From an uncultured Streptococcus sp. (lineage in GTDB: Bacteria > Bacillota > Bacilli > Lactobacillales > Streptococcaceae): a stretch of DNA of 64,000 bases. Below, piece after piece: positions 63,732 to 64,000 of this stretch; position 1 is the first letter of the stretch; each line of letters starts with the position of its first letter. The notes beneath the pieces are model-generated. The model saw nothing but the letters and a program-made list of their open reading frames with translations, made no database searches and was not told the origin of the DNA. Location of the stretch: contig CAKPZX010000001.1 of NCBI GenBank assembly GCA_934215455.1, positions 1-64,000 of the forward strand. Reading direction: 5' to 3'. The translations under genes were made by a program, and so were the position numbers.

Positions 63732-64000
63732 TCAACTAAAACAATTTGTCATGTCGTCGAACTTTGTCTTTGTTCTGATTACGGTTGGGTTTATCATTGT
63801 GGTTGCCTTGCTTTTGCTAGAAAACCGTAGGGACAATATCAAGCTCAGACAATTAAACGCTAAAATTAAGGATCTGATTGCAGGGGATTATTCCGAAGTG
63901 GTCGACATGCAAGGAAGCCCAGAGCTGACCGATATGACCAATAGTATCAATGATCTGTCTGAGGTCATCCGCTTGACGCATGAAAACTTGGAACAAGAAA
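63724..64000 (+). CDS. vicK: Sensor kinase VicK (WalK), N-terminal part
   Basis: Starts at ATG 63724 within the end of vicR and runs off the window. The visible 92 residues have one membrane helix (about 12-32, [21 protein letters not shown]) after a very short outside part, typical of streptococcal VicK. A HAMP-like segment follows ([52 protein letters not shown]). Kinase domains lie outside. Confidence 0.95.
   Translation, partial: MIDQLKQFVMSSNFVFVLITVGFIIVVALLLLENRRDNIKLRQLNAKIKDLIAGDYSEVVDMQGSPELTDMTNSINDLSEVIRLTHENLEQE

Noticed and set aside
1-64000. CRISPR array, prophage or insertion sequence
   Set aside because: No direct-repeat/spacer pattern, integrase, transposase or phage structural gene was seen; the only dispersed repeat is the cloverleaf.

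Overview
The window is a 64 kb piece of a low-GC Gram-positive chromosome. Gene content and order point to a Streptococcus of the mitis/sanguinis/parasanguinis type. The signs are VicRK at the right end, a pepQ/ccpA divergent pair, the CpoA-type/MGlcDAG glycosyltransferase pair, the order ybeY-dgkA-era-mutM-coaE-pmrA-rpmG-secG-rnr-smpB-tehB known from pneumococcus, TG-extended -10 promoters and abundant U-tailed terminators. No phage, insertion sequence or CRISPR array is visible. Most of the window is core genome.

Layout. 0-7 kb: ylbG, the branched-chain amino acid ABC transporter livJHMGF with a CodY-like box in its promoter, a CBS-ACT protein and a YitT membrane protein. 7-13 kb: tmk-holB-yabA-rsmI, an acetyltransferase, an O6-alkylguanine-DNA alkyltransferase, an ArsC/Spx-like protein and an ABC-F ATPase. 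13-24 kb: a lipoprotein peptidyl-prolyl isomerase, a DMT transporter preceded by two CodY-like boxes, a four-gene cluster of unrecognised membrane proteins, ftsK/spoIIIE, a VOC protein and an Exp7-type P-ATPase. 24-31 kb: rplK-rplA with two L1-type RNA motifs, pyrH-frr, cvfB, yozE, phoH, alanine dehydrogenase, an acetyltransferase and tRNA-Thr(GGU). 31-46 kb: a BmrCD-like heterodimeric exporter behind a leader peptide and tandem attenuators, then the era/secG/rnr block, a surface dipeptidase with a perfect cre site, and tehB. 46-64 kb: a TetR regulator, an NRAMP transporter, a MacB-type ABC system, a phosphoesterase, an Rrf2 regulator, pepQ/ccpA, two glycolipid glycosyltransferases, T-box-thrS, a DUF389 gene, vicR and the start of vicK.

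The most unusual content is non-coding. A directional cloverleaf repeat (134-138 bp) occurs five times, with compensatory changes in its stems. Every copy lies between two similar terminator hairpins. There is a short gap (12-24 nt) on one side and a long AT-rich gap (67-99 nt) on the other. At two copies the flanking terminators are near-identical duplicates. Other notable points are a trp-like leader-peptide attenuator before the multidrug exporter, a pmrA gene with no canonical start codon, a second degraded thrS 3' end beyond the DUF389 gene, and two genes whose -10 box lies 7 nt before the ATG.

Regulation is a visible theme. CodY-like sites (amino acid sufficiency), CcpA cre sites (carbon state, with ccpA itself in the window), a T-box (charged tRNA-Thr), L1 autoregulation motifs and attenuation all appear. 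All functional calls come from reading sequence and family knowledge; no database search was run.
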